IMG/VR virus record: IMGVR_UViG_3300046463_000849
Coordinates: 1 to 24,843 of that record
Source: a virus
DNA length: 24,843 bases
Reading direction: 5' to 3' (one strand)
Part shown: piece by piece, positions 20,665-24,843 of the stretch
How positions within the stretch are numbered: the first letter of the stretch is position 1
Layout: each line of letters starts with the position of its first letter
The notes under the pieces: generated by a model
The model's database searches: none
The model's input: only the letters and a program-made list of their open reading frames with translations
Told to the model about the DNA's origin: nothing
Translations under genes and position numbers: made by a program

Positions 20665-22104
20665 CTACGAGATCGCCGGGGCGTACCTGACGGCCTGGAT
20701 GACCGCGACCGCCTGGTCGTGGCGCATCTGGAAGTCGTGCTCGGCAATCGCCCTGATGATCGTCTGGTCGCTCTGGAAGGCCGAGATCGTGGCGCCGGTC
20801 GAATCGATGTAGGTGCCCTCGCGGCTGACCGCGAGTTCGAGCTGCATCGAATCGAGGATCATCGATTCGTCCATCTCCGCGAGGAAGATGAACGAGAGGT
20901 CCTTGTTGCTGCCGTTGGCGTTCCAGTAGCCGTTGCCGATCTGCGTGGTCTTCCGGAACGGGTAGCCGAGCAGCGTCCCGTCGGTCAATTCGTCGCGGTA
21001 GACGTAGACGCCGAGGCTGTTCTGGACGTTGTTCAGGTAGTTGAAGCTGCGCGGGTGCATGAACCAGACGCGCTTCGTATCGGGCACGTTCGCCGTATCC
21101 AGCCGGTTGACGGCCCCGCCCAGTTCGGCCGCGACGGTGGCCAGCGTATAGGTCTGGTTTGCGGTAATGAAGTTGCCGCCGGTCGTATTCGCCGGATCGG
21201 TGCCGTTGACCGCGAAGACCGAGTTGGCGGTCGTCGACCAAACACCGATCGTTCCAGCGTTCGCCCCGACCCAGCCGTTGGCAAAGCTGAGATAACCCCG
21301 CGGGGTGTCCTGCGTACCGTCGCCGAGGAGGAATGCCAGATCCTCGCGAAGCGCGATGACCTTCACCAGGTCGTCGCGCACGAAGGCGTCAACCGCCGGG
21401 TCGGCATACCGCATCATGTCGTTGGACACGGGCACGAGGGCAGTCAGCTTCTTGTAGGTCGCGACGATCGTGCGGAGCGTCTGCTGCGACTGCGCGATTG
21501 CGGTGTTTTCCGCTCCGTAGGAGGCCGTCGCCGCGCTCGCCTGCCCGGGGAGCCTCATCGTGCCCCTCGGCATTGGGATCGTGCGGGGGCCGGCCGCGCG
21601 GACCTGCGCCAGCGGTCGCAGGAGTTCGATGATCTCAGCGATGTAATCGGGCGGGACGATAAAGCCGCCGGCGGGACCCGTGCCGGTGATGAGCGCGCGG
21701 GTGATCGGGTGATTGGCACCGTAGACCCCCTCCGCGATCTTGGCGGGTGAGGTGAACTCGCTCGCGGCCCGGCCGATCATCCGCATCATGCCGCCAACGA
21801 CGAGACCCTTGCTGGTGCCGATGCCGCGCGCCTTGGCGGCCTCGTCGCTGATGTACGGGTCTTTTTCCGGCGAGGCCGGCGCGCGGTAGGCGTTCTCCTG
21901 CCCGGCCACCGGGCGAGCGGTAGCCGCCGAGAGTTCCTGTGCCTCCCGTGCCCGGACGATCTGCGCGTCAAGGTCGGTGACGGCGTCCTTCAGCGTCGGA
22001 TAATCCCGCCTCTGCTGGTCGTCCAGGGTTTCGAGGTTGGCGATTGCCGCGAAAGCATCGTAAGCGGTCGCGCGCCGCTTGATCAGGTCGCTGACCTTTT
22101 CCAT
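20665..22104 (-). CDS. HK97-fold major capsid protein
   Basis: This 479-residue protein forms the icosahedral shell. Residues 1-100 are a charged, helical N-terminal region (EKVSDLIKRRATAYDAF; DAVTDLDAQIVRAREAQ) like the delta/scaffold domain removed by the protease in HK97-type phages. The shell domain then starts near residue 110-145; GPAGGFIVPPDYIAEIIELL is a hallmark of the Phage_capsid family, followed by the AAGPRTIPMPRGTMRLP segment and a long E-loop/P-domain region. The ATG at 22104 is preferred over the TTG one codon upstream because GGAG lies 8 bases before it. The gene directly follows the protease, the standard order. The length is at the upper end for the family because the delta region is retained. 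Confidence 0.95.
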   Translation of the reverse strand: MEKVSDLIKRRATAYDAFAAIANLETLDDQQRRDYPTLKDAVTDLDAQIVRAREAQELSAATARPVAGQENAYRAPASPEKDPYISDEAAKARGIGTSKGLVVGGMMRMIGRAASEFTSPAKIAEGVYGANHPITRALITGTGPAGGFIVPPDYIAEIIELLRPLAQVRAAGPRTIPMPRGTMRLPGQASAATASYGAENTAIAQSQQTLRTIVATYKKLTALVPVSNDMMRYADPAVDAFVRDDLVKVIALREDLAFLLGDGTQDTPRGYLSFANGWVGANAGTIGVWSTTANSVFAVNGTDPANTTGGNFITANQTYTLATVAAELGGAVNRLDTANVPDTKRVWFMHPRSFNYLNNVQNSLGVYVYRDELTDGTLLGYPFRKTTQIGNGYWNANGSNKDLSFIFLAEMDESMILDSMQLELAVSREGTYIDSTGATISAFQSDQTIIRAIAEHDFQMRHDQAVAVIQAVRYAPAIS

Positions 22105-22200
22105 CAAGTAGGCTCCAATGATCAGGAAGGCGGCGTCTCACGACGCTGCGGGAAGCCGTTGCCCAAGCGGCGACTTATTTGGGCGATCCCCGTGGGGATT
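22105..22200 (-). promoter_or_regulatory. Structured leader between protease and capsid genes (three hairpins)
   Basis: Three perfect inverted repeats lie in 96 non-coding bases: ATCCCC/GGGGAT (22186-22199), GCCCAA/TTGGGC (22161-22184) and GCGTC/GACGC (22133-22146). Read as minus-strand RNA, the last has the loop GUGA, a GNRA tetraloop closed by C-G. The capsid Shine-Dalgarno GGAG and ATG follow. The role is unproven: mRNA stabilisation or processing ahead of the most abundant protein is likely. Confidence 0.5.
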
Positions 22201-23703
22201 TCAGTGATCGGCGAAGGCGGAGGGGGAGAGAGCCAGGGCTTCGGCTTCCCTGCGGCGGTAATCGAGGCTGCGCGATCCCTCGTCCTCGGCGACGCCATTG
22301 GGCTTCTGGATCGTCGAATTATCGCCCTCGGCGCCCTGGCCGTTCTCGTCGCCCGTGTCGTCTTCGGGGTCGATGAGGTCGCGGATATATTGCGCCCCCG
22401 CCCGGTGTGCCCGCATCGCCGAGCGGTGCTGGTCCATGGCCGTATCGTGCATGTCGAGGGCCGAGCGCAGGCAGCGCGCCGTCTCCGCCGACAGGGTCTT
22501 GCCCTTGCGGGTGAGGAGCGCCCTTGCACGAGCGGCCCCGACGCGGAACCGCTTCTGCGCCGGCGTCGTCGAGGCCATGATCATCATCATGTCGTCGTCG
22601 CCCAAGCCCTCGCCGCTGTCGTCGTCGGCCTCTTCGCCGCCGATCAGCTCGGCGATCTCCTCGGCGGCCATCGCCAGCATCGCAGTGCCGGCGCTCTGCA
22701 GCGCGGCGGCGATCATTGCCGGAACCTGCGATTCGTCGTCTTCAAGCGCCGCCTCGATCTCGGCTGAGCATTTGAGGTCGGCGAGGCAATCGAGCAGATA
22801 GGCGAACCGGCCAAGATCCCACATGCCGCGCAGCTTGATCGCCGGCGGCGGCACGCGGCGCGCCCGGCGCGGTTTTACGGCACGCTCGGCATCATCACCG
22901 ATCCCGGCCTTTTTCTCGTAGGCCTTGAGGACCTTCTCCGCCTCGTCCTTCGCGTCGCCGATGTCGGCCTGCGGGAGGCGCGAGGCCGCGGCGCGCAGGG
23001 CGCCCTTCGGCACCTTCAGTTCGCCGTCAACCACGTGCGCGATCGGCAGCTTGTAGGAGCCGCGCAGCTTTGGCGCGTCGGCGTCGTAGACGAGGAACCC
23101 CGCCCGCGCCTTCACCGGGTCGAAGTCGTCGCCACCGGCATGGTCGAAGATCGACTTCTCGGCCGCCGGGCCGTCCCAGGCGTCGCTGTCCTCGACCGGG
23201 AGGTTGCGCGCCGCGCCGACTTTCCAGTCCGCCATGTCGATTTCTCCGTTCGCACGCGCCGTGACGATCGCGCCAGGGTCGGCTGGGACGCTGACGAAAC
23301 TGCATTCCAGCAATTCCCAGCGGGTGAAGCGCTGCCCGCCTCTGGGGCGCTTCGGGTCGAGCGGTTCGCCGTCGACCGGGTCGAAGCCCACCGAAACGGC
23401 CGAGATCACGTTCGCCTTGACCAGCCCGCGCACCTCGTCGGCCTTGGGCGACACCCCCAGGGGCGCAAAGGTGATGCGCGCGATGATTTTGTCGTTGCTG
23501 ACCTGGATCTCCGAGGCGCGACCGACCGGGATTTCGGGCGAGTGCTGCCAGAGGACGATCGGGTTGCTTCGGTAGCCGGAGAGGTCGCAGCCCTCGGGCA
23601 CGAGGACGTGACCGTCGCGCGCCTTGAGGCCGGTCGAAAGGACGACCTCTACCTCGTCGTCGCCGAGGCTGGTAACCTGCGCTGGGAAGATCGTGCGGAT
23701 CAT
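22201..23703 (-). CDS. HK97-family prohead protease (peptidase S78) with fused acidic scaffold-like C-terminus
   Basis: This 500-residue protein would mature the procapsid by cleaving capsid and scaffold segments. Residues 15-147 match the S78 prohead protease fold: candidate catalytic His54 in WQHSPE, Ser104 in SAVSVGF, and the ECSFVSVPADP segment around Glu133. Residues about 157-265 form a second domain (WDGPAAEKSIFDHAG, GSYKLPIAHVVDGELKVPKG) that I recognise from other phage protease-fusion proteins. Residues 280-500 are charged and partly helical, with the acidic run EEADDDSGEGLGDDD, and could act as scaffold. The ATG at 23703 is chosen because TTAGGGGGAC lies directly before it and homology begins at once; a longer frame to 23874 lacks family features. 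The stop of the repeat gene lies 8 bases upstream. Typical HK97-type proteases are much shorter, about 200 residues. Confidence 0.9.
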   Translation of the reverse strand: MIRTIFPAQVTSLGDDEVEVVLSTGLKARDGHVLVPEGCDLSGYRSNPIVLWQHSPEIPVGRASEIQVSNDKIIARITFAPLGVSPKADEVRGLVKANVISAVSVGFDPVDGEPLDPKRPRGGQRFTRWELLECSFVSVPADPGAIVTARANGEIDMADWKVGAARNLPVEDSDAWDGPAAEKSIFDHAGGDDFDPVKARAGFLVYDADAPKLRGSYKLPIAHVVDGELKVPKGALRAAASRLPQADIGDAKDEAEKVLKAYEKKAGIGDDAERAVKPRRARRVPPPAIKLRGMWDLGRFAYLLDCLADLKCSAEIEAALEDDESQVPAMIAAALQSAGTAMLAMAAEEIAELIGGEEADDDSGEGLGDDDMMMIMASTTPAQKRFRVGAARARALLTRKGKTLSAETARCLRSALDMHDTAMDQHRSAMRAHRAGAQYIRDLIDPEDDTGDENGQGAEGDNSTIQKPNGVAEDEGSRSLDYRRREAEALALSPSAFADH

Positions 23704-23711
23704 GCGTCCCC

Positions 23712-24843
23712 CTAAGCGGCCAGCAGCAGCCATGGCCAGAGCGCGGAAATTTCGTCGTCGCTGAAATGGTCGAACCTGCCGACCGCCCGGGCTTCGACAG
23801 CCAGAAAACTTCGCAGCTCGCCACAGGGCGCGGTTTCCCCGTGCACCGCGACACTGAATTCCGGCAGTGGACATTCGAGCGCACCGGCGGCGCCGACTGC
23901 TCCGCGAGCCCGAGCCGCGAACCCGAAGAGAGCCGCCGCGCGGCCCTCTCTCGGCTCCTCGACCTCGCCCGAGGCTTCCGCGCCGAACGCCATCAGGTAG
24001 AGGGCCAGGTTGCCCCGGACGGCGCGGTGCCGCCTGCGGGCTGAATGACCGCCGAGGATCGGGGGTTCCCCGGCTGCCGCGGCCGAAATGACGCCTAAAT
24101 CCGCCCGAAGAGCACCCGCCCCGGCCATTGCGGCTGCGACGGCCCGCGCCGTTCCAGCCGCAGCAAAATCGGCGCTCAAGGCCGCCAAACCTACGAACGA
24201 CGCGGCCGTGAGTTCCTTCTCTGCTAAGTTCGCCGAGAGCAACCCCGAACCAGTAAGAACCGCGCTCGCGAATTGCTGCGGCAGGAAATCGGCGGCAAGT
24301 GCGCCTGCACCGCTCAAAAGGCTTATGGCGGCGCCCACGGATGATCCTGCCGCGGCGGCGATCGAGCCCGCGCTGTTCAACGCGCTTACGACGACATCCA
24401 CGGATTCGGGCGCGGCGGCCATCGACCCCACACCAGCCAGGACGTTGGTGACAAACTGCTGCGGCAGAATATCCGGGGCGGTAATGGCACCCGCGCCGAC
24501 AAAGGCGCCGAGGACCTGTTCTCTCGTCAACGTTCCGCCGCCGAGAGACCCGGCCGCGGCGAAGGTGACCGTGACTGCCTCGGCCGCCCGCAGGCCGGCC
24601 GCTATCGATCCAGCACCCGCGAGACTGACCGAAATGAACTGCTCGGGGATGACGTCCGCTGTGATGGCCCCCGCGCCCGCAAGGGTGCCGAGGACCAACT
24701 CGGCCGCCCGCAGACCAGCCGCTATTGATCCCGCACCCGCGAGACTGACCGAAATGAACTGCTCGGGGATGACGTCCGCTGTGATGGCCCCGCCACCAGC
24801 AAGGGTGGTGCCTAAGAACTGTTCCGGTAGAACGCCGGCCGTC
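23712..24843 (-). CDS. Partial repeat-rich virion-associated protein (5' end outside window)
   Basis: The reading frame is open to the right edge, so the start is missing; 376 residues are visible and it ends with TAG. About the first 240 residues are some twelve tandem units of about 20 residues, for example VIPEQFISVSLAGAGSIAAG (present twice), with a conserved LAGAG core followed by a small or acidic residue. The last 125 residues are unlike the repeats: an Arg-rich stretch (GHSARRRHRAVRG), an Ala-rich part, and a conserved-looking end FDHFSDDEISALWPW. No catalytic motif is visible. Regular short Gly/Ala units with alternating hydrophobics suggest a beta-solenoid or fibre-like rod (inference). 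It sits just upstream of the prohead protease, where a portal gene usually lies, and its stop is 8 bases from the protease start. It may be a fibre or decoration protein, or a C-terminal extension of an unseen gene. Confidence 0.7.
   Translation of the reverse strand, partial: TAGVLPEQFLGTTLAGGGAITADVIPEQFISVSLAGAGSIAAGLRAAELVLGTLAGAGAITADVIPEQFISVSLAGAGSIAAGLRAAEAVTVTFAAAGSLGGGTLTREQVLGAFVGAGAITAPDILPQQFVTNVLAGVGSMAAAPESVDVVVSALNSAGSIAAAAGSSVGAAISLLSGAGALAADFLPQQFASAVLTGSGLLSANLAEKELTAASFVGLAALSADFAAAGTARAVAAAMAGAGALRADLGVISAAAAGEPPILGGHSARRRHRAVRGNLALYLMAFGAEASGEVEEPREGRAAALFGFAARARGAVGAAGALECPLPEFSVAVHGETAPCGELRSFLAVEARAVGRFDHFSDDEISALWPWLLLAA
24579..24671. repeat. Direct repeat of about 93 bp (second copy 24699-24791)
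   Basis: The segment 24579-24671 recurs 120 bases further right at 24699-24791 with four visible mismatches. The spacing equals two 60-base (20-residue) protein units, so it reflects recent duplication within the repeat-coding gene. It keeps the reading frame. Confidence 0.9.

Noticed and set aside
20584-21750. A 388-codon plus-strand frame opposite the capsid gene.
   Set aside because: It is a mirror of the capsid coding sequence with no RBS and a low-complexity Arg/Val/Gly protein.
24579-24791. Regular repeats considered as a CRISPR array.
   Set aside because: The repeats are contiguous in-frame protein-coding units of 60 bases without unique spacers, inside a long open frame.

Overview
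The window is the late structural region of a tailed phage or prophage. It runs right to left on the minus strand, from the end of the packaging/portal side (off the right edge) through the head, neck and tail genes to the tail fibres at the left. The HK97-type prohead protease and capsid, the tape-measure protein, the tail-tube protein with a frameshifted chaperone pair, and the absence of any sheath gene indicate a siphovirus. Most of the sequence is G/C-rich. Several small virion protein families resemble those I associate with phages of Hyphomicrobiales such as Bradyrhizobium and Methylobacterium. The host assignment is inference; no host marker, integrase, tRNA or attachment site is visible.

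Layout from right to left. (1) 24843-23712: open end of a protein built of 20-residue repeats. (2) 23703-20665: protease fused to an acidic, scaffold-like tail, then the major capsid protein; a hairpin-rich leader separates them and a terminator-like hairpin follows the capsid gene. (3) 20597-13885: an unusually crowded accessory/connector block. It holds decoration-like beta proteins, a two-domain glycosyltransferase, a small zinc-ribbon protein with a probable ATT start, two neighbours sharing a C-terminal tail, the head-tail connector and head-closure proteins, and a LamG lectin-like protein of lower G+C. (4) 13878-8879: tail terminator, tail tube, chaperone with a CCCTTTC -1 frameshift site, a gp10-like protein and the tape measure. 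A plus-strand signal/TM-protein gene is wedged before the tape measure. (5) 8879-3263: a translationally coupled chain (TGATG, ATGA or GTGA overlaps at nearly every junction) of tail-tip, hub and fibre proteins. (6) 3253-1158: fibre and virion-surface proteins and an unknown. (7) 1114-1: a secreted-protein gene with its own promoter and an SD hairpin, a convergent 54-aa plus-strand gene, and a poorly coding segment with palindromes, a promoter candidate and gene remnants.

How the genes work together: the protease/scaffold and capsid protein build the procapsid; connector and closure proteins seal it; terminator, tube, chaperones and tape measure set tail length; the hub and fibre chain forms the adsorption tip. 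The glycosyltransferase, LamG protein and two repeat proteins probably diversify the virion surface. Two accessory genes (11387-11755 plus; 806-1063 minus) encode exported or membrane proteins and look like morons expressed independently of the late operon.
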